A DNA stretch of 64,000 nt from Hippasteria phrygiana (Eukaryota; Echinodermata; Asteroidea; Valvatida; Goniasteridae). Location: NCBI GenBank assembly GCA_037893225.1, contig JAZGUH010000227.1, positions 248,001-312,000 on the forward strand, in the 5' to 3' direction. The notes beneath the pieces were generated by a model. It searched no databases, was not told where the DNA came from, and saw nothing but the letters and a program-made list of their open reading frames with translations. Positions within the stretch are counted from its first letter, which is position 1; each line of letters starts with the position of its first letter. The translations under genes were made by a program, and so were the position numbers. Shown piece after piece: positions 41,001 through 56,000 of this stretch.

Positions 41001-44000
41001 AATGAATGGTTGAGTATTTCGTGAATACTTTTACTTTTGATGTCTTGAAAGCAGCAAACCTGAAACGTCCAGAAATTGTCAAATTTGGAGTATAAGTGCT
41101 TGTATTATTGGGTTGCAGCATACATTGCATACATCTATATGTACAGGTGCATTGTACTGTTTCTAGATGTAGTTAAGTGTGCAACTTGTAAACATGTTAC
41201 ATACTGGTGTTTTTTGGGGCATATATCCACAGGGTCATAAAGTTCCTACGCCAGGATTGCAGACAAGCTAAAACACAGGAAAACTACCTGTTGTCGATTA
41301 CCAAACTCTGCCACTACTTGTCAGTGCGGCCAACCTTGGCAAAGAGATTTGGAATTTCTACCACCTTAATTGCTCAAACAAAAGCGGCTGGCGATGACCT
41401 GAAGTCCTCTCTGAGAGCCCCCATCGCAATAAGGGAGGCAGAGAACAAATCCAAAATTGGAGGTGAGTTTGAAATATAGATACTCTTTCTATAAAAGACA
41501 AAAAAATGAAAGGATCTGTGTATGCCGTATGCTTATTAATTGGCTATGTGGCACAGCTACAATGTTACCACGTTTTTTTAGGACCGGTTATTTCACTGTG
41601 ATCTGACCCACATTTTCTTCCAAACTAAGCCTGCGATTCCTAAACGTTTAAATGATTTTGAAAGAAACAAACATTTGTAGCAGCCCAGAATTTAAGTTTG
41701 TTGCCCCCCCCCCCCTTTCCCCCTTTTTTTGAGTGCATTAACCTTAGTTTATACTTACCTTTAAGAGGAATGGACTTTCCCGAATCTTAATGAGTTGCCA
41801 CATCAGCAAGAAACCTTTGTCTACAGGATTCTGTGTGGGTTCATTGTACTACCAGCAATGACCCAGCAAGCACATGTTTTATAATAAAGTTCTCTTGAAG
41901 TCCTGTACGTTTTGGTGACAACTCCTTGTTTTCTTCTTACAGGTATGTAGATTTCATTCTATAATTCCTATCTTGTTAACTATTCTAGTGTGATGGAATA
42001 AGTTATAATGGTATTTTGATATTGCCTTGACAATGTATAGACTTGAGGAAAGGAGACAAAATTCATTGAGATGTGTTGAAGAAATTCATTGAAGTTGGAT
42101 ACATTTCCACTAGTTAGCTGAAATCTAAAGAAGTTGTTATTGCATTTATTTCCTTATTGATTTGCGAATGACCCGATGAAGGCAGACCAGTGAAACCTTT
42201 GTTTCTTGAACTTAACTCTGGATCAGTTGGACTTTTGTCTATCCTTTTATAGTGAATCTAGATCAAGTGTATCAAGCCTGTAATTATCGCTGTATTACTG
42301 ATCAGTTAAGGATAATGTTTCATGTATATTATAGCTACATGTAGGTTGTTTCAACATGTAGATTTTGTATGCCCTTTTTGTATAGTTTCTGTGCTGAGGA
42401 ATGCTTGGGTACAGAACAATGGCCCACATGTATTAGCACATGGCCCTTACACTGGTGGGAGGTCCACATACAGTGTGTGTAGCAGTGAACCACTGGACAT
42501 AGTTTATTAGCACCTAGGGATTAACTTAAGGGATGCCAGCCAGGCCCAGCCAGTGGTTCCCAGGAGTTACTGGGCAGATGTTTACTGAGCTTGATAAGGA
42601 TTTAGGGAGAGTGCTCTGGCCAGCCAAGGACGTTACTATGGAGACCAGACCTCTGGCCAGAGGAATTTAGAAACTTGTTTATTTACATGTACATAGCCCT
42701 GATGATTGCATTTTCTTATGGCCACAACTGTTTTTATGTTGTTTCCTTTGCTTGGCTTTAATTATTACATTGCTTTAGGTTAAGAAATAATTACCTTTGT
42801 GAGTTATTACATGTGAATATGCATTATTAAGGCGACCTGCATATAATGTTTTTACCAGTAGCGGAAGTTTAGTTTCTTTAGTTTTGATTTGTTAAGTTGA
42901 ATTGTTTATATTCATTGTACTACCAGCAATGACCCAGCAAGCACATGTTTTATAATAAAGTTCTCTTGAAGTCCTGTACGTTTTGGTGACAACTCCTTGT
43001 TTTCTTCTTACAGGGTCATTGAACGACAATTTTAATGTGTCCCGTGTAGACGTCATTTTCTGACCGTCGCACGAGAGCAACATTTGGCGACCACGAAGGG
43101 ACAGGTGTGTTCGTCTTTCCTGCCATGCAGTGTCGAACGCCAGCGCCTGTCCAGTGACCACGAACCAGACTAACATGCGGCCCAGCACCTGTCAAGTGAC
43201 GTTGAAGCAGACCAGCATGCGGCGACAGTAGCAGGTACTAGGGAAGCCACGACTTGATGAAGGACGAGGCCGGCATTTACTGAGAGAGGTGCTGACGCCA
43301 TAGGAGGGGACGAGAGGAACCAGCCCACGGGACCAACTGTGTAGAGATTGGCCTGAGGGATCCTAGCAGCCCAGCGAGTCACTATGGCGGATTCACCACA
43401 GGAGTTATGCCAGCTTTTAATGCAACAAGTCAGGGGGCTAGACCAGGTACCACTACTAAAAACCTGCCAGCACCTGAAACTCCCTGGTTTTGATGAAGTA
43501 GAGGGAAGAGATGACAGCCCCAAATCCCTGGTCAGGAAAATCCACCGCCATCTACTCAGGGAAGAGCTGGAGGAGAGAGAGGATGAGGGGATGTCAGCCT
43601 ACATCGAGTTGCAGGACTTCCTCCTGTCGCTAGGTGCCAATGATGAGTCTACAGTTCCGATCTCGAGTGCCCCAAGTTTTCCTCCTGATGAGAAGCCGCC
43701 CACTACCCCCAAAGTATCAGCACCCCCAGCCAGTTTCTTGAGTCTGACCAGGAGAGAGTTCAGAATCTCTGGTCAGATTGGTGAACCGGGACAACAGGAT
43801 CGGTTGTCCTTTTCCAGCCTAGCTCACCAGATAGAGAGTGGTCTCACCAAAGGACATTCTGAGCATGAGATCGTGGAGGCGGTGATAAGGGCAGTTGTCC
43901 CAGGATCTTCGTTGCGCAGTTATCTGGAGGGCAGGACCGGCTTAACCCTACCGAGCCTTCGTCGAGTGTTACGGTCCCACTTCAAAGAAAAAAACGCAAC

Positions 44001-47000
44001 GGAACTGTACCATCGGTTGTCACGTGTGGCCCAACACGACAAAGAGTCAGCCCAGAGTTTTCTGCTCCGAGCTCTTGACCTACGGCAGAAGGTGACGTTC
44101 GCAAGCCAGGAGACAGGCTCTGGACTGTCATACGACAACAAACTTGTCCAGAACATGTTTCTTCATGCCCTCGTTACAGGCCTTAGGAGCGACTCTGTGA
44201 AGAGTGAAATCCGGCCCTATCTGGAGGATCCAGCCACAACCGATGAAAATCTCTTCGAGAAATTCAATATTGCTGATAGCCGTGAAGCAGAGCGTAGAGA
44301 GAAGTTGGGTCAGCAAAGGACTGCCACTGTTAAGGTGGTGGAGCACAATGATTCGGAAGAAGCAACCGGTGGGAAGAGGAAACCGAAGGAGGGCACCCTG
44401 ATGTCCGATATCGCTGACCTCAAAGCAGGAATTGCCGAGATTGCAACACTGAAGAGACAGATCTCAGGGCTGCAGGAAACACTAGCAAACCCACCACAGA
44501 GTAGGCAGCAACAGCACCCACGTGTCAGCCGAAACTCCACACCGAGAAGAGGTTGCCCCAGCTGCCACAGACTGGGCTGCGGTGACCAGTGTGACCACTG
44601 TTTCAAGTGTGGATCTAGCGAGCACTACGCCCGAGGTTGCCGCTCCAGAAGTTTCAAGTCGGGAAACGAGGAAGGGTTGCTGCCGAGGGACGGGCAGTAA
44701 CCGGGGATGTTAAACCCCTCAAGTCCCATATGTGCTGCGTTTCTCCCTCAAAGCAAACCGCAGTAACACGCCTTGTTGGAAAGAGATGTCTGGTCAGCTG
44801 CATGATACAAGGCGTGAAAACCCGAGCTTTGTGGGACACTGGAGCCCAAGTCTCCATCATACCAGCACACTGGAAGAAAACCCACTTGCCAGATCTGAAG
44901 TTACGCTCCCTATCGGAACTTCTTGGTGGAGATGATCTCAATCTCACTGCAGCAAATGGCACATGTATTCCCTTTGAGGGATGGCTTGACGTGACGTTCC
45001 AGTTGTCCGTGGGCCACAGTCGTGTCATCAGTGTTCCAGTTCTGGTCACGAACGGGGTCACTGGAGTACCGATCATAGGGTACAATGTCATAGAGGAAGT
45101 CGTCAAAAGTGGAGACGAGAGGTCACACCCATCAGAAGCAGTTAAAGCAGCCTTTCCGTCGATGAGACAGAGTGAGGTGATGGCTCTGACCAGCCTCATA
45201 CAGCAGGAAACTTCAGGAGACATTGGGAATGTCTCTGTGGGGAGACGAAGCATCACCATCCCCAAGCAGGGCTCAGCCATAGTACCGTGTCAGGTAAAAT
45301 CAGACCGGGTGACTCAAGGCATCACAGCCTTATTTGAACCCGCAGTTACCATGACACTCCCCGAGGACCTCCATATTGACCCCTCCATCGTCCAGCTTAA
45401 GAGAGGCAGAGGAACATCTTGCAAGGTGTTTATCCTTGTCTCGAATTTGGCCAGCCAGGACGTAGTCCTCAGAAGGAGAACTCCCTTGGGTTCCCTGGGA
45501 CTGATCGACTCCATTGAGACCCTACCCAGCTGTGAGCCACTGGACCGACATGCCAAGAGTGTTAACTCCATATCAACCGTCAAGTGTGATGACACCACAT
45601 GGGCCCCTCCCGTTGATGTCAGCCATTTGACAGAACCCCAGCGCCAAGCAGCTGTCCAGATGTTGCGGGAGGAAGCAGGAGCTTTCGCTAAGGACGACAC
45701 TGATATGGGCTGTATCAAGGACCTCCAAATGCATATTCGGCTGAAAGATGATGAGCCGGTACAGAAAACGTACATGTCGGTGCCCCCGCCACTTTACAGA
45801 GAGGTTAAGTCCTACCTGAAGGATTTGATTGACCGGGGTTGGATAGAGAAGTCCGAATCATCCTTCTCCTCTCCTGTTGTCTGTGTAAGAAAGAAGGACG
45901 GGTCCCTCCGTCTATGCATCGATTACAGGCAGCTGAACCAGAAGACTGTTCCAGATAGGCAACCTATCCCACGCATCAAGGATGTACTTGACAGTCTAGG
46001 TGGTAATTGCTGGTTTTCAACACTGGACCAAGGCAAGGCCTACCACCAGGGCTTCATGGCCGAGGAAAGCCGACCAGCTACTGCCTTCATCACTCCGTGG
46101 GGCTTGTACCAATGGAACCGCATTCCCTTTGGATTGATGAATGCCCCTGCAGTGTTCCAGCGAGCAATGGAGACCTGCCTAGATGGCCTGGTTGGTGAGG
46201 TGGCCGTAGTGTACCTGGATGACGTGCTGGTGTACAGCAATACATTTGATGGCCACCTTGATAATCTGCGTCAGGTACTTAGACGATTCCAGGAGCGGGG
46301 CGTAAAATTAAAACCCAGCAAGTGCAGCCTGTTCAAAAGCGAAGTCCGCTACCTTGGACGAATTGTCTCGGGTGAAGGGCACCGGATGGACCCCTCAGAT
46401 GTCGCAGCAGTTGTGGCTCTCCGGGATAAGAGACCAGGCACAGTTGGTGAGCTACGAAAGCTGCTTGGTCTGTTGGGCTACTACCGCCAGTACATTCACA
46501 ATTTCTCTAAGAAAGCCAAGGGCCTCTACGAACTGCTGCGGAGCCCGACCCGTGACACGACAACAAGAAGTGACAAGCCTGCAAAGAAGGGCAACTACCA
46601 AACCCCGTCGAGGCAAAAGATTACCTGGACGGCTGAGCACCAGCACCTTTTGGAAGGCCTGTTGGGCTGTCTCATCCATCCACCGGTGATGGGCTTTCCT
46701 GACCATGAAAAGCCCTTCGTCCTCCACACCGATGCTTCAAATGATGGCCTGGGGGCAGTCCTGTACCAACACCAGGACGGGAAGATGAGGGTGATTGGGT
46801 ACGGGTCTCGTACGCTCAGTCCAGCCGAGAAAAATTATCACCTTCACTCGGGTAAACTGGAGTTTTTGGCTCTGAAGTGGGCGGTGACAGAAAAATTCCG
46901 GGATTATTTGTTCTATGCCCCCTCTTTCACCATCTACACAGACAACAACCCCCTGACATACGTCCTCAGTTCGGCTAAACTTAACGCGACGGGACATCGA

Positions 47001-50000
47001 TGGGTAGCTGAGCTTGCAGACTTCAATTTCACAATCAAATATCGTCCTGGAAGATGCAACGCTGATGCTGACGTCCTCTCCCGCATGCCCCTAGACATCG
47101 AGAAGTTCAAAGACCAGTGCACAAAGGAGGTCAGCCCCGATGAAATTGCCGCAACAGTCCAGGCAGTCACAGCTGGGGGACCTGGATGCTGTTCATGGGT
47201 TTCGGCCCTATCTACGTCGGTATCCTGTCCAGATGACAAGGTCACAAGCTCCCAAAATTTCACCAAGGAAGAGTTGAGAACAGCACAACACGCTGACAGC
47301 AGTATTGGCCGTGTCATTCAGTACATCCAGCAGGGCCACCGTCCCAAAAGAAAAGGTCGGATGGGTGAACAAGCCAACACCACAGCCCTGTTGCGTGAAT
47401 GGGATAAACTTGAGCTGGATGACAACGGGATTCTCCGTCGAAGATCAGGTGACACCTTACAGCTGGTTCTCCCTCCAAAATATCACCATATCGTCTTCAA
47501 GGAGCTACATGAAGAGATGGGACACTTGGGTGCAGAACGTGTGGTCCATCTGGCTCGGGCAAGGTTCTTCTGGCCCCACATGCAACGAGACATAGAACAC
47601 TATGTTACCAAAGTGTGCAGGTGTCTGAAACAGAGAAAACCGAATCGCCCAACCCGAGATCCCCTCCGGAGCATTGTGACGACATCACCCTTCGAAATAG
47701 TCTCCATCGACTTTGTTCATCTGGAGAGGAGTGTAGGGGGATACGAGTACATCCTGGTTATAATGGACCATTTTACTCGTTTCGCGCAGGCCTACCCAAC
47801 CACAAACAAAGCAGGGAAGACAGCGGCAGACCGAATTTTCAATGACTTTGTCTTGAGATTTGGATTTCCTCACAAACTCCACCATGATCAGGGAAGAGAA
47901 TTTGAGAACCAACTCTTCCAGAGGCTACAGAAGTTGTGTGGCATTACACCCTCAAGAACCACACCCTATCATCCACAGGGAAATGGACAGCTCGAGCGAT
48001 TCAACCGCACACTCCTGGGGATGCTTCGTACCCTACCGGAAGAAGACAAGACGCGGTGGAAAGACTCTATCAACAAGGTGGTGCATGCTTATAATTGTAC
48101 CCGGTCAGATGCAACAGGGTTTTCCCCATTCTTTCTTCTGTATGGGCGACCGCCTCGCCTGCCCATTGATCTTGCCTTCGACCTGCCCCAGACCACGCCT
48201 TACATTACAGACCACCGCGAGTACAGCCAACGATGGAAAAAACAGATGGAAGACGCCTACAAGCTTGCCAGTCAAAATGCAAGTAAGTCTTCAGCTCGTG
48301 GAAAGCAGCAGTTTGACAGGAAGATCCACAGCTCTGTCCTCCAACCAGGCGACAGAGTGCTGGTCAGAAATCTCAACCAGACGGGTGGACCAGGAAAGCT
48401 GCGGGCCTACTGGGAGAAGGAGATCCATATTGTGGTACATCGAAAGGGTTACGACTCCCCGGTTTATGAACTGCGACCAGAGTGCGGAGGAGGGCGACGC
48501 AGGGTACTGCATAGAAACCTGCTACTGCCCTGTGATGAACTCCCCGGTGAACTTCCAAGGGTCTCCCCTCGGCATTCCTTACCTTCACGGAAGCATCTGG
48601 TTAGAGGTGATACACCAGTCATAACAGACCCAGATAGCTCCGATGAGGAACTATTTGTCCAGCCTCCTTCACTGCAGACCCGTACATCTGGTTCAAGTAC
48701 CCTGAACCTTGGAGCTCAGCCATTTATCCCTGAACAAGCATTTGTTCCTGATCCAGGGGCCACTCCTGACCCAGTTCACACAGCCCCAGATGCAGTACCT
48801 GAGCCAGTGGCCGCACAGGAGCCGGTAGCCGCCCCTGAGCCGGTAGCCGCCCCTGAGCCGGTAGCCGCCCCTGAGCCGGTAGACGCCCCTGAGCCGGTAG
48901 ACGCCCCTGAGCCCATGGCCGCACTGGAGCCGGTAGATGCCCCTAAGCCAGTAACAGTTCCTGAGCTGGTAGCCACCCCTGAGCCGGTAGCTGTCCCTGA
49001 TCCAGTAGCCGCACCAGATCCCACAGCCGTACCAGAGTCAGTGATCACCCATGCAGATGTGGCAGGACCAGAGCCAGCTGTTCCCGAGCCAGCTGTTCCC
49101 GCCCCAGAAACCGAAGCAGACCTCAGATTGAGTGGAGATGCAGGACCCTACCCTGCAAGACAGAGGCAGCCCCCTCAGCGCTTGGCCTATGAGCAGCTGG
49201 GCCAACCACTACAGAGGCCAGGCGGTGTCAACGGTGTGACAGCAGCCAGTCCCCATATCGGCCCACATCCTTCAATGCTGTGGCCTCAAGTACCCATGAT
49301 GCCACCACCAGTCCCCATGCCGTGGCCTTCCCATCCCATGCAGTGGACCACACCAATGATGCCGTGGCCCACCCAGCAGGTACCGATGTTACCGTGGCAA
49401 CAATGGTATCAACAACCGCCTTGTCAGCAGCCCTGAACAGCGGACTGTAGATGGACACTTGCAGAGGCAATGAACATAATGAACATTTAAATGAACATTT
49501 AGGTCTTTTTCGTTTTGGTTCACAGAACCATTCTTGTTCAGGCAAGCGAGTGAGAAATGTCTTTTTTTTTCTTTTACCTTTCGGAAATGTTGAGGACAAC
49601 ATTTAATTTTCAAGGGGAGAGTGTAGCAGCCCAGAATGTAAGTTTGTTGCCCCCCCCCCCCTTTCCCCCTTTTTTTGAGTGCATTAACCTTAGTTTATAC
49701 TTACCTTTAAGAGGAATGGACTTTCCCGAATCTTAATGAGTTGCCACATCAGCAAGAAACCTTTGTCTACAGGATTCTGTGTGGGTTCATTGTACTACCA
49801 GCAATGACCCAGCAAGCACATGTTTTATAATAAAGTTCTCTTGAAGTCCTGTACGTTTTGGTGACAACTCCTTGTTTTCTTCTTACAGGTATGTAGATTT
49901 CATTCTATAATTCCTATCTTGTTAACTATTCTAGTGTGATGGAATAAGTTATAATGGTATTTTGATATTGCCTTGACAATGTATAGACTTGAGGAAAGGA

Positions 50001-53000
50001 GACAAAATTCATTGAGATGTGTTGAAGAAATTCATTGAAGTTGGATACATTTCCACTAGTTAGCTGAAATCTAAAGAAGTTGTTATTGCATTTATTTCCT
50101 TATTGATTTGCGAATGACCCGATGAAGGCAGACCAGTGAAACCTTTGTTTCTTGAACTTAACTCTGGATCAGTTGGACTTTTGTCTATCCTTTTATAGTG
50201 AATCTAGATCAAGTGTATCAAGCCTGTAATTATCGCTGTATTACTGATCAGTTAAGGATAATGTTTCATGTATATTATAGCTACATGTAGGTTGTTTCAA
50301 CATGTAGATTTTGTATGCCCTTTTTGTATAGTTTCTGTGCTGAGGAATGCTTGGGTACAGAACAATGGCCCACATGTATTAGCACATGGCCCTTACACTG
50401 GTGGGAGGTCCACATACAGTGTGTGTAGCAGTGAACCACTGGACATAGTTTATTAGCACCTAGGGATTAACTTAAGGGATGCCAGCCAGGCCCAGCCAGT
50501 GGTTCCCAGGAGTTACTGGGCAGATGTTTACTGAGCTTGATAAGGATTTAGGGAGAGTGCTCTGGCCAGCCAAGGACGTTACTATGGAGACCAGACCTCT
50601 GGCCAGAGGAATTTAGAAACTTGTTTATTTACATGTACATAGCCCTGATGATTGCATTTTCTTATGGCCACAACTGTTTTTATGTTGTTTCCTTTGCTTG
50701 GCTTTAATTATTACATTGCTTTAGGTTAAGAAATAATTACCTTTGTGAGTTATTACATGTGAATATGCATTATTAAGGCGACCTGCATATAATGTTTTTA
50801 CCAGTAGCGGAAGTTTAGTTTCTTTAGTTTTGATTTGTTAAGTTGAATTGTTTATATTCATTGTACTACCAGCAATGACCCAGCAAGCACATGTTTTATA
50901 ATAAAGTTCTCTTGAAGTCCTGTACGTTTTGGTGACAACTCCTTGTTTTCTTCTTACAGGGTCATTGAACGACAATTTTAATGTGTCCCGTGTAGACGTC
51001 ATTTTCTGACCGTCGCACGAGAGCAACATTTGGCGACCACGAAGGGACAGGTGTGTTCGTCTTTCCTGCCATGCAGTGTCGAACGCCAGCGCCTGTCCAG
51101 TGACCACGAACCAGACTAACATGCGGCCCAGCACCTGTCAAGTGACGTTGAAGCAGACCAGCATGCGGCGACAGTAGCAGGTACTAGGGAAGCCACGACT
51201 TGATGAAGGACGAGGCCGGCATTTACTGAGAGAGGTGCTGACGCCATAGGAGGGGACGAGAGGAACCAGCCCACGGGACCAACTGTGTAGAGATTGGCCT
51301 GAGGGATCCTAGCAGCCCAGCGAGTCACTATGGCGGATTCACCACAGGAGTTATGCCAGCTTTTAATGCAACAAGTCAGGGGGCTAGACCAGGTACCACT
51401 ACTAAAAACCTGCCAGCACCTGAAACTCCCTGGTTTTGATGAAGTAGAGGGAAGAGATGACAGCCCCAAATCCCTGGTCAGGAAAATCCACCGCCATCTA
51501 CTCAGGGAAGAGCTGGAGGAGAGAGAGGATGAGGGGATGTCAGCCTACATCGAGTTGCAGGACTTCCTCCTGTCGCTAGGTGCCAATGATGAGTCTACAG
51601 TTCCGATCTCGAGTGCCCCAAGTTTTCCTCCTGATGAGAAGCCGCCCACTACCCCCAAAGTATCAGCACCCCCAGCCAGTTTCTTGAGTCTGACCAGGAG
51701 AGAGTTCAGAATCTCTGGTCAGATTGGTGAACCGGGACAACAGGATCGGTTGTCCTTTTCCAGCCTAGCTCACCAGATAGAGAGTGGTCTCACCAAAGGA
51801 CATTCTGAGCATGAGATCGTGGAGGCGGTGATAAGGGCAGTTGTCCCAGGATCTTCGTTGCGCAGTTATCTGGAGGGCAGGACCGGCTTAACCCTACCGA
51901 GCCTTCGTCGAGTGTTACGGTCCCACTTCAAAGAAAAAAACGCAACGGAACTGTACCATCGGTTGTCACGTGTGGCCCAACACGACAAAGAGTCAGCCCA
52001 GAGTTTTCTGCTCCGAGCTCTTGACCTACGGCAGAAGGTGACGTTCGCAAGCCAGGAGACAGGCTCTGGACTGTCATACGACAACAAACTTGTCCAGAAC
52101 ATGTTTCTTCATGCCCTCGTTACAGGCCTTAGGAGCGACTCTGTGAAGAGTGAAATCCGGCCCTATCTGGAGGATCCAGCCACAACCGATGAAAATCTCT
52201 TCGAGAAATTCAATATTGCTGATAGCCGTGAAGCAGAGCGTAGAGAGAAGTTGGGTCAGCAAAGGACTGCCACTGTTAAGGTGGTGGAGCACAATGATTC
52301 GGAAGAAGCAACCGGTGGGAAGAGGAAACCGAAGGAGGGCACCCTGATGTCCGATATCGCTGACCTCAAAGCAGGAATTGCCGAGATTGCAACACTGAAG
52401 AGACAGATCTCAGGGCTGCAGGAAACACTAGCAAACCCACCACAGAGTAGGCAGCAACAGCACCCACGTGTCAGCCGAAACTCCACACCGAGAAGAGGTT
52501 GCCCCAGCTGCCACAGACTGGGCTGCGGTGACCAGTGTGACCACTGTTTCAAGTGTGGATCTAGCGAGCACTACGCCCGAGGTTGCCGCTCCAGAAGTTT
52601 CAAGTCGGGAAACGAGGAAGGGTTGCTGCCGAGGGACGGGCAGTAACCGGGGATGTTAAACCCCTCAAGTCCCATATGTGCTGCGTTTCTCCCTCAAAGC
52701 AAACCGCAGTAACACGCCTTGTTGGAAAGAGATGTCTGGTCAGCTGCATGATACAAGGCGTGAAAACCCGAGCTTTGTGGGACACTGGAGCCCAAGTCTC
52801 CATCATACCAGCACACTGGAAGAAAACCCACTTGCCAGATCTGAAGTTACGCTCCCTATCGGAACTTCTTGGTGGAGATGATCTCAATCTCACTGCAGCA
52901 AATGGCACATGTATTCCCTTTGAGGGATGGCTTGACGTGACGTTCCAGTTGTCCGTGGGCCACAGTCGTGTCATCAGTGTTCCAGTTCTGGTCACGAACG

Positions 53001-56000
53001 GGGTCACTGGAGTACCGATCATAGGGTACAATGTCATAGAGGAAGTCGTCAAAAGTGGAGACGAGAGGTCACACCCATCAGAAGCAGTTAAAGCAGCCTT
53101 TCCGTCGATGAGACAGAGTGAGGTGATGGCTCTGACCAGCCTCATACAGCAGGAAACTTCAGGAGACATTGGGAATGTCTCTGTGGGGAGACGAAGCATC
53201 ACCATCCCCAAGCAGGGCTCAGCCATAGTACCGTGTCAGGTAAAATCAGACCGGGTGACTCAAGGCATCACAGCCTTATTTGAACCCGCAGTTACCATGA
53301 CATTCCCCGAGGACCTCCATATTGACCCCTCCATCGTCCAGCTTAAGAGAGGCAGAGGAACATCTTGCAAGGTGTTTATCCTTGTCTCGAATTTGGCCAG
53401 CCAGGACGTAGTCCTCAGAAGGAGAACTCCCTTGGGTTCCCTGGGACTGATCGACTCCATTGAGACCCTACCCAGCTGTGAGCCACTGGACCGACATGCC
53501 AAGAGTGTTAACTCCATATCAACCGTCAAGTGTGATGACACCACATGGGCCCCTCCCGTTGATGTCAGCCATTTGACAGAACCCCAGCGCCAAGCAGCTG
53601 TCCAGATGTTGCGGGAGGAAGCAGGAGCTTTCGCTAAGGACGACACTGATATGGGCTGTATCAAGGACCTCCAAATGCATATTCGGCTGAAAGATGATGA
53701 GCCGGTACAGAAAACGTACATGTCGGTGCCCCCGCCACTTTACAGAGAGGTTAAGTCCTACCTGAAGGATTTGATTGACCGGGGTTGGATAGAGAAGTCC
53801 GAATCATCCTTCTCCTCTCCTGTTGTCTGTGTAAGAAAGAAGGACGGGTCCCTCCGTCTATGCATCGATTACAGGCAGCTGAACCAGAAGACTGTTCCAG
53901 ATAGGCAACCTATCCCACGCATCAAGGATGTACTTGACAGTCTAGGTGGTAATTGCTGGTTTTCAACACTGGACCAAGGCAAGGCCTACCACCAGGGCTT
54001 CATGGCCGAGGAAAGCCGACCAGCTACTGCCTTCATCACTCCGTGGGGCTTGTACCAATGGAACCGCATTCCCTTTGGATTGATGAATGCCCCTGCAGTG
54101 TTCCAGCGAGCAATGGAGACCTGCCTAGATGGCCTGGTTGGTGAGGTGGCCGTAGTGTACCTGGATGACGTGCTGGTGTACAGCAATACATTTGATGGCC
54201 ACCTTGATAATCTGCGTCAGGTACTTAGACGATTCCAGGAGCGGGGCGTAAAATTAAAACCCAGCAAGTGCAGCCTGTTCAAAAGCGAAGTCCGCTACCT
54301 TGGACGAATTGTCTCGGGTGAAGGGCACCGGATGGACCCCTCAGATGTCGCAGCAGTTGTGGCTCTCCGGGATAAGAGACCAGGCACAGTTGGTGAGCTA
54401 CGAAAGCTGCTTGGTCTGTTGGGCTACTACCGCCAGTACATTCACAATTTCTCTAAGAAAGCCAAGGGCCTCTACGAACTGCTGCGGAGCCCGACCCGTG
54501 ACACGACAACAAGAAGTGACAAGCCTGCAAAGAAGGGCAACTACCAAACCCCGTCGAGGCAAAAGATTACCTGGACGGCTGAGCACCAGCACCTTTTGGA
54601 AGGCCTGTTGGGCTGTCTCATCCATCCACCGGTGATGGGCTTTCCTGACCATGAAAAGCCCTTCGTCCTCCACACCGATGCTTCAAATGATGGCCTGGGG
54701 GCAGTCCTGTACCAACACCAGGACGGGAAGATGAGGGTGATTGGGTACGGGTCTCGTACGCTCAGTCCAGCCGAGAAAAATTATCACCTTCACTCGGGTA
54801 AACTGGAGTTTTTGGCTCTGAAGTGGGCGGTGACAGAAAAATTCCGGGATTATTTGTTCTATGCCCTCTCTTTCACCATCTACACAGACAACAACCCCCT
54901 GACATACGTCCTCAGTTCGGCTAAACTTAACGCGACGGGACATCGATGGGTAGCTGAGCTTGCAGACTTCAATTTCACAATCAAATATCGTCCTGGAAGA
55001 TGCAACGCTGATGCTGACGTCCTCTCCCGCATGCCCCTAGACATCGAGAAGTTCAAAGACCAGTGCACAAAGGAGGTCAGCCCCGATGAAATTGCCGCAA
55101 CAGTCCAGGCAGTCACAGCTGGGGGACCTGGATGCTGTTCATGGGTTTCGGCCCTATCTACGTCGGTATCCTGTCCAGATGACAAGGTCACAAGCTCCCA
55201 AAATTTCACCAAGGAAGAGTTGAGAACAGCACAACACGCTGACAGCAGTATTGGCCGTGTCATTCAGTACATCCAGCAGGGCCACCGTCCCAAAAGAAAA
55301 GGTCGGATGGGTGAACAAGCCAACACCACAGCCCTGTTGCGTGAATGGGATAAACTTGAGCTGGATGACAACGGGATTCTCCGTCGAAGATCAGGTGACA
55401 CCTTACAGCTGGTTCTCCCTCCAAAATATCACCATATCGTCTTCAAGGAGCTACATGAAGAGATGGGACACTTGGGTGCAGAACGTGTGGTCCATCTGGC
55501 TCGGGCAAGGTTCTTCTGGCCCCACATGCAACGAGACATAGAACACTATGTTACCAAAGTGTGCAGGTGTCTGAAACAGAGAAAACCGAATCGCCCAACC
55601 CGAGATCCCCTCCGGAGCATTGTGACGACATCACCCTTCGAAATAGTCTCCATCGACTTTGTTCATCTGGAGAGGAGTGTAGGGGGATACGAGTACATCC
55701 TGGTTATAATGGACCATTTTACTCGTTTCGCGCAGGCCTACCCAACCACAAACAAAGCAGGGAAGACAGCGGCAGACCGAATTTTCAATGACTTTGTCTT
55801 GAGATTTGGATTTCCTCACAAACTCCACCATGATCAGGGAAGAGAATTTGAGAACCAACTCTTCCAGAGGCTACAGAAGTTGTGTGGCATTACACCCTCA
55901 AGAACCACACCCTATCATCCACAGGGAAATGGACAGCTCGAGCGATTCAACCGCACACTCCTGGGGATGCTTCGTACCCTACCGGAAGAAGACAAGACGC

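Noticed and set aside
42322..42510. 62-codon ORF repeated in each LTR
   Set aside because: Lies in LTR DNA with no motif; it recurs only because the LTR does.
44654..45280. 208-codon antisense ORF in pol (and its copy at 52,600)
   Set aside because: Antisense shadow of the protease region of pol.
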